DNA from: Mikania micrantha
Taxonomy: Eukaryota; Streptophyta; Magnoliopsida; Asterales; Asteraceae
DNA: 64,000 bases
Assembly: GCA_009363875.1 (NCBI GenBank)
Contig: CM018691.1
Coordinates: 4,216,001 to 4,280,000 of the forward strand
Direction of reading: 5' to 3'
Part shown: piece after piece, positions 10,340-20,099 of the stretch
Position numbering within the stretch: position 1 is the stretch's first letter
How the letters are laid out: every line of letters begins with the position of its first letter
Made by a program: the position numbers and the translations under genes
Notes under the pieces: model-generated
What the model was told of the DNA's origin: nothing
The model's input: only the letters and a program-made list of their open reading frames with translations
Databases searched by the model: none

Positions 10340-10354
10340 ACTAGAGGACTTGAA

Positions 10355-10580
10355 ATAAGAAGTCAATTATAGATTAAAGGGAGGTGATAGGACCATGAGT
10401 TATTCGAGTCACATCATCAATTAACTCTGTGTTGGAATTTTTAAAAGTGTCTATTAATTTTATGGATGTGAATACGAAATGAATAATCAATGTACCGTGT
10501 ATGTCGGGTAGACTTAAAAGAGGGTCAACCCATAGATCATATATGATTATTTTTATTATATTAAGTATAAATAATTAAAA
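10355..10580. other. No feature recognised
   Basis: AT-rich flank between the SINE and the Helitron 5' end; no terminal repeats or frames seen. Confidence 0.4.
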
Positions 10581-11427
10581 TCTATATATCTATTTTAATA
10601 AATCAAAGTTTCTAAGGACACTTGGCGTGTTATTAAAGCACATTTACTTTGATTTCTCGTCTTTCTCTTTTATTAAATATATCGCATATTAAATAATAAT
10701 ATTAAATATTTTTTTTACATTTTTAAACTAAGAATTAATACATTAAAAATATATTAGTATGATAAAACACATTTTAAAAATCAAATTACTATAAAATATA
10801 CAAGTTTTTCTAAATGTTTTATAAAAGTTTTTCTAAATGGTTTTTAATTATTTCATAAATATTCTCTTCAACTTCTCTTCAAATTACTTTTAGATACAAA
10901 CTTTTTTATTATCCAAGTAGCTTTTAATCTCTTCTAAAAAGACTAAAATGCTTTGTTTTTCATCTTTTTATTAATATATGTTTACTAAAATGTCTGTAAG
11001 TGATTTAAATAATGTAATAAGAAAAAACATTTTTAATATAAAATAATAAAAAAACATTTTTAGAAACCTTCCTATAAAATAACTAAGATCAAACAAAATA
11101 ATTTTATATGGTTTATTTAATTCTTTTAGTATTGGTATCTTTTTAACTTTTTAAAAACATTTTTTAATTGTAAAAACAATAAATAAACTTTTTTTTATCA
11201 TATGTTTAAATGTAGTTAAGGTAGGGCAATAATCGAGTCAGGCCGAGCTCGAGCTTGAGACTTTTCGATACAGCTCGAAATTTAAGGTAAGCTGTCCAGA
11301 TGGATTCCATAAGGATGGATGTGGTTCGAGCCAAAAAATCGAGCTTAAGCTCGATCTCGTAAAAAACTCAAGTCTCGAGCATAGCCATAAACTAAATGGT
11401 TTACTTTACTTTTTAGTTTGTCCCACA

Positions 11428-11790
11428 TTGATACATTTAAAAAAATAAAGTTGTCATATAATACGTATAAAAGTAAACTCTCTTAAATCAAATAAATTAC
11501 TTTTTCACACCTTTGTCATCATATTTATCATTTTAAATTATGAATGTTATCATAATAAATTTTTTAGTTAAATTAGTTGATTTGACAAAAATTAGGTGGT
11601 TTAAGCTTTTTACGAGCCAAAATTATGTGATACATTTAAAAAATAAAGTTGTCATATAATACGTATAAAAGTAAACCCTCTCAAATCAAATAAATTACCT
11701 CTTTACACCTTTGTCATCATATTTGTCATTTTAAATTATGAATTTTATCATAATAATTTTTTTAGTTAAAATAGTTGATTTGACAACAAT
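11428..11790. repeat. Direct duplication of about 165 bp
   Basis: 11428-11597 and 11627-11790 repeat in tandem with few changes: gatacatttaaaaaa, gttgtcatataatacgtat, aaatcaaataaattac, cctttgtcatcatattt. The short spacer contains taggtggtttaagc. Confidence 0.85.
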
Positions 11791-11929
11791 AATTTTCCAT
11801 CATTTTTCGAAAACTTTCTATCTTTAAAATTTTTTCCCTCATCTTAAATATACATTACAAATTTATTTTTTACTATAAAAATTAGTTCATTAATTTTTGA
11901 AAAAAATTAGAACACTTTTAAAAAATTCA

Positions 11930-12370
11930 GCTCGTTACATCAGTGTAATTACGAATACTTTGAAAAAATTCAGCGCGTTACATTAGTGTAATTACTAACA
12001 CTTTGAAAAAAATTTAGCTTGCTACATTAGTGTAATTTTGAACCCATTGAAGAAATTCAGCTCGTTACATCATTTTAATTACATTATTGTAAGATTATGT
12101 ATGTATTTAATTATATACTTAAAAGAACATTTCATTAAAAAACTTATGTGGTTTTTTAGAAGTGGATAATTCTTCTCGGTTAAGATTTTTTTAAAAATGG
12201 AAAAAAAATTTGAAAAAATGTCGAATGCTTATTATAAAAAAATAATAAGCCACAATTCGTTACATCAGTGTAACTACGAACTCTTTAAAAAAGTTCAGCT
12301 CGTTACATCAGTTTAATTATGAACACGTTCAAAAAACTCAGCTCGTTACGTCAGTGTAATTACACTTTGA
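11930..12370. repeat. Degenerate tandem repeat, CAGCTCGTTACATCAGTGTAATTAC units
   Basis: At least seven copies of a 50-60-bp unit with the core cgttacatcagtgtaatta followed by gaacactttgaaaaa. Copies begin near 11930, 11970, 12017, 12058, 12257, 12298 and 12340. Confidence 0.8.
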
Positions 12371-12674
12371 AAAAATTTCACAAAATTATACTTGAATTAA
12401 AAATAAAAATGTGACAAATTTAATGGAGCAATTTTTATAAAAAAAATAAGAATGTATATAAAAGTTATGAAGGTTTAAAAAATTGGGGGGTAAACTTTTT
12501 TTTAAAAAAAATGAAATCAAATACACCAACAAATATCTAAAATACCTTTAAACAAATCTTAACCACTTATTTATTTCAGAATTAATATAGATCACTCATT
12601 TTAAAAAACTTTATTTAAACAACTAATTAAAATAGTTAATGGGTTATCACAATTGAAATGGGTTACCATTGGAA

Positions 12675-12675
<1 letters not shown>

Positions 12676-12724
<49 letters not shown>
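12676..12724. repeat. (AT)n microsatellite
   Basis: About 24 uninterrupted AT dinucleotides, followed by tgtttgtgtgtg. Confidence 0.95.
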
Positions 12725-12727
<3 letters not shown>

Positions 12728-13989
12728 TGTGTGTGCAATAGAATATGTGTGTGTAATTTAATATACATACATATATATGTATGTTAAAAATTGAGCCGAG
12801 CCAACGATTCGAGCCACTAGCCGAGCTCAAGCCAACCTGGCTCGGGCTCGGCTCATTTTTAAGGAGGCTTTTTCGAGCCGAGCCTTTCTCGAATCATGAG
12901 CTTTTTGAACAGTCATAAGTTAAAGGTATGTTGTAAACTAGTTAGTATTACATGCGCAAACAATATAAAATATTATTTAACTGATCTCTTGAAAAATGTA
13001 ACATGTAGGCTTAATAATAAATGTTTTTAACAGACAATGTTTTCGAAAAAGTTAAACGAAGTGTTTATGAAAAGATTAAATGAACCATTAAAAAAAAGTA
13101 ACAAAACCCAAATACATGTCTCAGTGATTGTTAATCTAATGTAAAACCATAAGATGTATCCTATCACAAAAGCAACCGTCTCTTCATTGTAAAACACTAT
13201 ACGTACAATAAAAAATCATATAGCAAGCGCAAACACAACCGATCAAGACAACCTTAATTAAAGATAAACTCAATACTAAAACATTAAAAGACCCAAAAGA
13301 AGAAATATATAAATTAATAGAAAAAAATTTAAAAAAAAAATTAAAAAGATGATCTCAAGGATGGACATGTTGACCTAAAAAAAGGAAAAGAAAGGCAATT
13401 TTCTCGTAAAAGATTAGAGCTTAAATCCTGACGTGAAATATACGTAGCAATTGAAGTGACTAGAAGTAGAGTAATATTCACTTCTAAAAAAAATATTATT
13501 CTAATCTTTGGTTGTCCTAATGTTTTTAAAACTGGACCGGCTAACATCATATTGAACCATTCGTATATTGGTTTATTGATCGGAACGATTAGATCGAATT
13601 TAAAACCAGATGTTCGTTTAATATAAAAATCGGATTTAAAACCGGAGACGATAACAATAATAATATATGCATTTTCATATATATAAATTAAACTTCCTTA
13701 ACCAGTACCGCTCATTTCAGAACTCCATAGTCTAGTTTAATTCCATTCACCAAACCAAGATTCATTCGGCTAGGATATGATCCTATCTGGATCCATTTCA
13801 AATAATTTAGCCAATCACACAGTGTTTCACTTAATTATCATTACCATTTTGATTTCTTTTTATTTATAATCCCCTTTACCACTTCAGTTTATTTCAAGTT
13901 TCCTATTACTATATAGTATTAAAGATCATGAAAATTGAATAGTAGTTATATGTATATAATAATATGTATAGTAAAATTGTGATGCTATG

Positions 13990-14052
13990 TTCCAAGAACG
14001 AACACACACACACACATATATATATTTGTGTGTGTGTATGTATGTGTGTAAT
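13990..14052. repeat. Compound (AC)n(AT)n(TG)n microsatellite
   Basis: acacacacacacac then atatatatat then tgtgtgtgtatgtatgtgtg; partly self-complementary. Confidence 0.9.
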
Positions 14053-14585
14053 TTGTATCATATGAAAACCCGATCATAAAGAGAAAACCCTTAAACCCTA
14101 TCTGAGCCATCGATTTGCAATCTTGAAAATAAACATGTGGTATTGTGGTCCATATTAACTCACATTAAAATTGATTTGTTTATTTAAAACCTAATTCTTT
14201 TCAGGTTTAATGTGAGCGACGGTTTTATGTAGTGACGTTTTGATAATTTAGACTTAGACCACCAGAAGTTTTTTTAACTTTTGAAAAGCGGTAAACAGAC
14301 TTAAATGATTAAATTTGAGAGATTTGCTTAAAGATTTAGGTTTTTGTTTTAATTCAAACGATTGGTTGCCGATGAGAAATATTTCTGGAGTAAATTTTCT
14401 GATATTTTTGTAACATATTTATGAGAATTTTGTATGACTTTATATTTTTATGAAAAATTATATAAAATTCGTTATGATAGATTTAATTTTGTTATGCAAC
14501 ATATGTTTCTGAAAATGATATATAATATCCGTTCTTGATAGTGTACTGTAATAACCCGCCGTAACGCGCGGGGGTTTAAACCTAG

Positions 14586-14843
14586 TTTAAAATAAACCCA
14601 AAACTTATAATCATTAATTACATTCATAATACTTTTTATGCTTGAATATTTAGTTTCATTGCTGTATATTATATTAAACTTTTTTTTAATAAGTTATATA
14701 CTTTTATTTTTGCCTTTTGTGTATTTTTAAATAAGTTAGTTAGGAATTAGCATCGACATTAAAGGAAATATTTTTATATTTGAAAATTAGGATTTACTAT
14801 ATACAAACGTCATTTGCGGTGACGATATATATATATATATATA
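14586..14843. other. AT-rich flank with (AT)n tract
   Basis: No frame or terminal repeat. Ends with an (AT)n run (14825-14843) abutting the next element. Confidence 0.5.
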
Positions 14844-15147
14844 GGATTGAGATCAAATACTAACTCACACTTAGACCCTCCGGTGTGCCCAAGGAGTGGG
14901 CGTGGGTGGGGCGTGGCTGGGTGTGGCACACCGCCCCCCTTGGGGCTTGATTGGCTCACGGTGAGTAGAACAACGGCGTGGTCGAGGGTGGGGGGTTGGG
15001 TTTCGACCGTTGGACCATTTAAAAAAAAAAATAAATAAATAAAACCTATATATAAAATCATCACAAACCCTCTAATATTCACACACACTCTCTAAAATCT
15101 TCACACCTCACAAAAAAAATAAACAAAAAAGTAGTATTTTTATAAAA

Positions 15148-16397
15148 ATGGAGTTTCTACGGGAGGATGACGATTTTAGCGAAGGAGAAGATTTTTTAAT
15201 CGAAGCTGCACAACTTACTCTCGACATCATAGACAACAAGTTGAAAGACATGTTCTAACTAGAAGAGCACGGATTAATCGAGATCGTCTTGGAGCTCACG
15301 AACGTCTTGTTGAAGATTATTTTTCAGAAAATCCGAAATACCCCGAACATTTATTTCGGCGTCGGTTTCGTATGAGTCGAAATCTTTTTTCACGAGTGAG
15401 TAATGATTTGGAACAAAAGTATGACTTTTTCCAACAACGGTGCGACGGAAGATGAAAGATCGGGTTTTCCGGTCTTCAAAAGTGTACTTCTGCAATACGG
15501 CAACTAGCCTACGGCACTAGCAGCGATTCTTTTGATGAGTATTTACAGATGTCTGAGCGAATGGGGCGGGAATGTGTTTATAAATTTTGTAAAGGCGTAA
15601 TTAGATTGTACGCGAAAAAATACTTGAGGAAACCAAATTCATATGACATCCAACAGATTTACACGTTTCATGAAGAGGTTCATGGTTTACCCGGTATGTT
15701 AGGTAGTCTCGACTACACCCATTGGGAATGGGACAATTGTCCAACAGCTTGGCGAGGTCAATTCCAACGAGGCGACCATCCAAGACCGACTTTTATGCTA
15801 GAAGCTGTTGCGTCTCAAGATCTTTGGATATGGCATGCCTTCTTTGGTGCATCGGGATCGAACAATGATATAAATGTTCTAGATAAGTCGCCGATTTACA
15901 ACGATCTTATTGAAGGCAAGGCACCCGGGCAGCAGTTTATTTGCAATGACACAACATACAAATACGGGTATTATTTAGTTGATGGTATTTATCCACAATG
16001 GGCTACTTTCGTGAAATCGTTTACATCCCGACAAACTGACGATGAAAAACGTCTGTATTTCCAGAATCGTCAAGAGGGTGCAAGAAAGGATATTGAACGA
16101 GCATTCGGAGTTTTAAAGAAAAAGTGGCACATGATTCAACACCCTGCTAGAGCATGGAAGCCAAGTCGTATCCGAAACGCGTTATACGCATGTGTGATAC
16201 TACACAATATGATAATTGAAGACAACGGTCGAGCGATATGTGAATTTTATGAAGAAGACGATCCGAATTTGTTGGAGCATGTGGAGATCAACGAGGAAGA
16301 AAAACAAGCAAACCGTCGAATGCTTCGCAACGAGGATACACATGCCAACCTCAAAGCCGATTTGATTGAACATTTATGGAAAAATCGTTTTTATTAG
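15148..16397 (+). pseudogene. PIF/Harbinger (DDE_Tnp_4-like) transposase
   Basis: The conserved frame runs from about 15261 to the stop at 16395-16397. The catalytic triad is visible: D in GSLDYTHWEW, D in SNNDINVLDKS and E in IERAFGVLKKKW. The N-terminal part has RDRLGAHERLVEDYF, followed by FRMSRNLF and FSGLQKCTSAIRQLAYG. Two lesions break it: an early frame (Met at 15148) stops at 15256-15258 and needs a frameshift to join, and TGA at 15453-15455 interrupts before KIGFSGLQK. The downstream 282 codons from Met 15549 are intact and hold the whole triad. This transposase class acts in the nucleus as a DDE endonuclease. Probably a recent pseudogene. Confidence 0.85.
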
Positions 16398-16530
16398 TTT
16401 GTATTTTTTTTTTAATTTTTTTTATTAGTTTGTATTTTTTTTTAAATTTTTTTTATTAGTTTGTATTTTTTTTTAATTTTTTTATTAGTTTGTAATTTTT
16501 TTATTAATTTGTAATTTGTTTTTATTAATT
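16398..16530. repeat. Tandem repeat, ttattagtttgtattttttttt units
   Basis: Four to five imperfect units of 30-36 bp directly after the transposase stop codon, each with attagtttgta followed by a T tract. Confidence 0.85.
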
Positions 16531-17114
16531 ATATCTCAAATTAAATTAAAAAGGAATGATGACGTGGAGTGAGTGGGTTAATGGGGCATTTCCACCAAAA
16601 TGGTGGGGTGAGTGGTTGTGGTGAGTGCTTATGTGACGCCTACGTGGCGCACACGTGGAGTGATTGGGGCGCCTTGGCACACCCAATGAGCAATAACTCA
16701 TTAACTCTCTTTACCCAATCAGATTTAAACACATGGCATTTTCTTTTATTATTTAATAAGGGTAAATTAGTAATTTGTTATATTAAATACTTTACCCCTT
16801 TTTTTATACATCAATAACTTTTTTATACTATAATATTTTTTTATAAAAATTGCACGATTTTACTCGTCTTATTTTTCTCTTTAATTCCGTTATAGTCTTG
16901 ACTAGGTTTTTTTATTTTTTTTCGAATGTTCGTATTTACACCAATGTAAGAAGTATAAAAACAACAAATTATTTGTAACGAATTTGGGTTTACATTGTTG
17001 TAGAATAAATAGGGTTTACGTTTAAGAGTGTAAACGAGCCAAGCCGATCCTGAGCTAGTTAATTACGTTATATTCTTGACTAGGTTTTTTTATTTTTTCC
17101 GGATGCTCCAAAAT

Positions 17115-17700
17115 TCGTTATATTTACAAGATTGATTATATCTACAAGATTGTAAATACATTTTAATACTTTAAAAAAATAGTATAACATTTTGTTGATA
17201 AAAATCAAAATTCGTTATATCTACTGTATTGTAAATACGTTTTAATACTTTAAAAATATTATATCTACAAGATTGTAAATACATTTTAATACATTAAAAA
17301 AATAGTATAACATTTTGTTGATAAAAACCAAAATTCGTTATATATACAAGATTGTATATACGTTTTAATACTTTAAAAAAATTATATCTACAAGATTGTA
17401 AATATCTTTTAATACTTTAAAAAATATTATAACATTTTGTTGATAAAACCAAAATTCGTTATATCTACAAGATTGTAAATACATTTTAATACTTGAAAAA
17501 ATTTTTATAACATTTTGTTGATAAAAAACAAAAATTCGTTAAATCTACTAGATTGTAATACTTTAAAAAAAATACTATAACATTTTGTTGATAAAAATCA
17601 CAATTCGTTATATCTACAAGATTGTAAATACATTTTCATACTTTAAAAATTATATTTACAAGATTGTAAATACATTTTAGTACTTTAAAAACCAAAATTA
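17115..17700. repeat. Tandem repeat array in foldback centre
   Basis: Units of roughly 90-120 bp with the order gttatatctacaagattgtaaatac, attttaatactttaaaaaa, tataacattttgttgataaaa. Seven or more partial units; most differ by small indels. Confidence 0.85.
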
Positions 17701-18073
17701 GTTACAAAATCAAGAATATAACGTAATTAACGAGCATCCGGAAAAAATAAAAAACGTAGTCAAGAATATAACGTAATTAACGAGCTCAGGATCGTCTTGG
17801 CTCGTTTACACTCTTAAACTTAACCCCTATTTATTATACAACAATGTAAACCCAAATTCGTTACAACTCGTTACAAATAATTTGTTAGTTTTATACTTGT
17901 TACATTGGTGTAAATACAAAATTTCGAAAAAAAATAAAAAAACCTAGTCAAGACTATAACAAAATTAAAGAGAAAAAAAGATAAGTAAAATGGTGCAATT
18001 TTTATAAAAAAATATTATAGTATAAAAAAGTTATGGATGTATAAAAAATGATGGGGTAAAGTATTTGATATAG

Positions 18074-18334
18074 TCCTGCAAATTTAGCCTACTGGTTAGG
18101 GCTTTACCTTGTGACCGAGAGGTCATGGATTCGAGTCCTGCCAGAGGCAATTTAAAGGACATCCAGATGAGGGAAGGAATCTTGAGCTTAATCTCGGGTT
18201 CTGGACCAATGGGGGCAAGGGTTTACCTATTCCACGGGGTTCCCACGCATCTGGTGTGGCCGCGTCTTACCTCTGCCCGGTGGGCCCTGTTAAGACAACA
18301 TACGTGGTATGTAGGATCGTCGCCGTTCAAAAAA
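18074..18334 (+). mobile_element. tRNA-derived SINE (copy 2)
   Basis: The 5' head has an A-box-like tagcctactggttaggg and a B-box gattcgagtcc, a recognisable tRNA-like pol III promoter. The body shares cttaatctcgggttct and the end gttcaaaaaaaa with the SINE at 10033. TSD aagtatttgatatag (18059-18073) and aagtatttaatatag (18335-18349) differ at one base. The target is inside the right arm of the foldback element, so the SINE is younger. Not a functional tRNA gene: there is no acceptor-stem closure and the unit is 260 bp. Confidence 0.88.
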
Positions 18335-18534
18335 AAGTATTTAATATAGCAAATTACATTAATACCCTTATTCCCTTTTTCTTTCAAATCAATTACATTA
18401 TTATATTATAGTTTAATATGAACCATTAGATTGGCATCTTGTAATTTGATCATTAAATATGATGAGGTTAATGGGTTATTCATCTATCCTAAGGTTAGCA
18501 TTTGATCACTTCCTTATATATATATATGGACTTA

Positions 18535-18916
18535 GGGAAGGGTTCTAATGCTAACCCTCTCTTACGGCGATAACCCATCAACTTTGCCAAAACGAAGCCG
18601 AATCTTGAATTTTTTTTTTGAACATTATTTTAACACAATTAGAACAGTATGTTCTTTTGTGAGTTTGCGAAAATTCATCACCGTTTAAGAGATATCATCG
18701 TTGTAAGTTTTTGACTTACAGCACTGTAACAGTTTTTGTCAAAAACTTACAACGATGATATCTCTTCAACGGTGATGAATTTTCGTAAACTCAAAAAAGA
18801 ACATAGTGTTCTAATTGTGTTACAATGATGTTCAAAAAAAATTTTAAGATTCGGCTTCGTTTTGGCAAAGTTAATGGGTTATCGTCGTAAGAGAGGTTAT
18901 TATTTGATCCCAATCC
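18535..18916. mobile_element. Mutator-like MITE, near-perfect hairpin (382 bp)
   Basis: Almost the whole unit is an inverted repeat with arms of about 170 bp, over 90% matched by eye, and a loop of about 22 bp (ttacagcactgtaacag...). The 10-bp TSD TATGGACTTA lies at 18525-18534 and 18917-18926. Long TIRs and a 9-11-bp TSD are typical of MULEs. No coding sequence. A transcript would form a long double-stranded hairpin. Confidence 0.88.
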
Positions 18917-18934
18917 TATGGACTTATTATATTA

Positions 18935-19112
18935 AGAACTATTAAATATGAAATAACCAAAAGAACTAATTTTGAACCACATGTTTTAAGGGTAAAAAAG
19001 TAATTTTTCTTTAAAATAGGAGAAGTTGCTTTTTACCCTTTTAAACTTGTGGCTACAGTTGGTTATTTTAGTTCTCAATAAAAAATAGTTTTCAGTTGAA
19101 CATCTGAACATC
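18935..19112. repeat. Imperfect inverted repeat, MITE-like
   Basis: aataaccaaaagaactaattttgaaccacatg...gggtaaaaaagtaa is mirrored by ttgctttttaccctttt...cttgtggctacagttggttattttagttct. No clear TSD, so only the palindrome is claimed. Confidence 0.5.
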
Positions 19113-19113
19113 C

Positions 19114-19133
19114 CCTATATATATATATATATA
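19114..19133. repeat. (TA)n tract
   Basis: Ten TA dinucleotides between two MITE-like elements. Confidence 0.9.
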
Positions 19134-19812
19134 TAGGAGCCGGATCAAATACATATGCTTCTTAACGTACTAAACGTAGGATGGATTCTGGACCCTTTGA
19201 TCAGACTAATCAATAGTTAAGATTTAGTGGTACCCACTTTATACAACTTTTTCCACAAATAAGTGTAAAATATAACTGGAAGGGCAAAAGAGGAAACAAC
19301 CACATTTTATAATGTTACAACAAGTTTCACTCGTTTTTTTAAAACAATTACACCATAAAATTGAGAATTTTATTACCTTTAATTTGAGTATAGTATTGTT
19401 ATAGTTTTTTTAAGTTTTTTTTTACGTGGTCCGTGATTTTTACGCTTGATACGTAATTATTGGTACGTGATTATGCAGTTGATCATTTGATCATGCATGT
19501 TAAATGACGGTCCGTGATTTTCATATAACGTGGTCTGTGAATATTGGTCCGTGATTATACATTTTGCCCTTGATTATGTGTGTTAAAATACGGTTTGTGG
19601 TTGTTATATAATGTGGTCCGTAATTATTGGTCTGTGATTATCCACATGGTTCATGATTATGTGTGTTAAATGTCAGTCTGTAATTTTGTAAATCATGGTC
19701 TGTAATTTTATATGGACGATAATACCTCATACCCTAATGACACATGGCGCGTTCCTGTGGCTTCCTACTTTTAGTACGTTAACACTAATATGTACGTTAA
19801 CCGTCCCCTATA
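19134..19812. mobile_element. MITE-like element (about 680 bp)
   Basis: The left end AGGAGCCGGATCAAATACATATG..CTTAACGTACTAAACGTAGG is mirrored at the right by cctacttttagtacgttaacac...gtacgttaaccgtccccta. It lies against (TA)n on the left and tatacacacac on the right, like the other MULE-type elements here. The TSD is not resolvable. Confidence 0.55.
19425..19710. repeat. Degenerate repeat with ggtccgtgatta motif
   Basis: Roughly three units of about 110 bp with ggtccgtgattat, gattatgtgtgttaaat and atataacgtggtccgtgatt. At least eight occurrences of a tggtcYgtRatt core. Confidence 0.7.
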
Positions 19813-20099
19813 CACACACACACATGGGCGTAGGTTAACAGGGGCCATTAGATTAAAAGACCAGACACAAGAAAATTTATAATTTGCATTTACCAGGGAA
19901 CGTGTGACTAACCCTGTAAAATATAGAGGGTTATCCTGATGAAGTGAAAGATTCTTAAGGGGGTCAATGTGTAATTTTAAATTTCTATAAGTAGCATCTA
20001 TTCTCTCCTAGTAAATCAAGTATTGAGTGTTAGAAACTTAATTAAATCTTTGTTTGGGTGGTTCAAAAGTCTTACGCTTGAATCTTTGGCTTCCTTAAA
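19813..20099 (+). promoter_or_regulatory. Upstream region of receptor kinase gene
   Basis: A short (AC)n tract (19812-19825) is followed by unique-looking DNA. ctataagtag at about 19985-19994 is a weak TATA-like candidate about 110 bp before the first ATG. No other control element could be assigned, and a MITE ends within 300 bp of the coding start. Confidence 0.3.

Larger units (their letters stand above)
11222..12917. mobile_element. Degraded hAT-like element (1.7 kb)
   Basis: Ends TAGGGCAATAAT and (reverse) TATGACTGTTCA are imperfect inverted repeats. The flanks agttaagg (11214-11221) and agttaaag (12918-12925) match at 7 of 8 positions. Both ends are rich in gagctcgagc/gagccgagcc blocks (11240-11385; 12783-12900), like other GAGCC-type hAT MITEs. 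The interior is AT-rich with two repeat arrays and no transposase frame. Confidence 0.55.
10581..14585 (+). mobile_element. Non-autonomous Helitron (4.0 kb with nested element)
   Basis: The proposed 5' end is TCTATATATCTATTTTAATA preceded by A, very like the end at 52691. The 3' end is CTAG (14582-14585) followed by T, preceded by a GC-rich hairpin CCCGC...GCGGG at 14555-14572 in AT-rich DNA. TC...CTRR ends inserted between A and T with no TSD define Helitrons. No Rep/helicase frame is present. The hAT-like element at 11222-12917 accounts for 1.7 kb. Pairing this 5' end with this 3' end is inference. Confidence 0.55.
14862..16693 (+). mobile_element. PIF/Harbinger-type transposon, decayed
   Basis: Encloses the transposase relic at 15148-16397. 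The two ends carry inverted GC-rich motifs (ggtgtgcccaagg near 14881 and ccttggcacaccc near 16672). A TAA on each side (before 14863; 16694-16696) fits the 3-bp TSD of this superfamily. The exact TIRs are eroded and the boundaries approximate. A second frame encoding a Myb-like partner protein, usual in full-length PIF elements, was not seen. Confidence 0.5.
16755..18372. mobile_element. Foldback element with arms over 300 bp
   Basis: The left arm (16755 to about 17115) reads aataagggtaaattag...atattaaatactttacccc...gtcttgactaggttttttta...gtgtaaacgagcc...ccggatgctcc. The right arm (about 17735 to 18073, then 18350-18372) is its inverse, ending acccttatt. A SINE (18074-18334) splits the right arm. 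The loop region is a tandem array. Long arms with a repeat centre resemble plant Foldback/MULE-like elements. No transposase is encoded. Confidence 0.8.
14844..18513. mobile_element. Mutator-like composite element, ends GGA..GATCAAATnCTAAC
   Basis: The left end GGATTGAGATCAAATACTAAC and the inverse of the right end GGAAGTGATCAAATGCTAAC match, and each abuts a (TA)n tract, so the TSD is ambiguous. The right end resembles the TIR of the clear Mutator-like MITE next door (18535-18916), including gttaatgggttat. Inside lie a Harbinger transposase relic, a foldback element and a SINE. It may be one MULE whose interior was replaced by successive insertions. Confidence 0.45.

Noticed and set aside
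14847..15038. Overlapping GC-rich frames on both strands
   Set aside because: They lie in the GC-rich Harbinger terminus; no protein similarity and both frames open only through composition.
18074..18145. Possible genuine tRNA gene
   Set aside because: A and B boxes are present but the unit is 260 bp with an A tail and TSD, so it is a SINE head.
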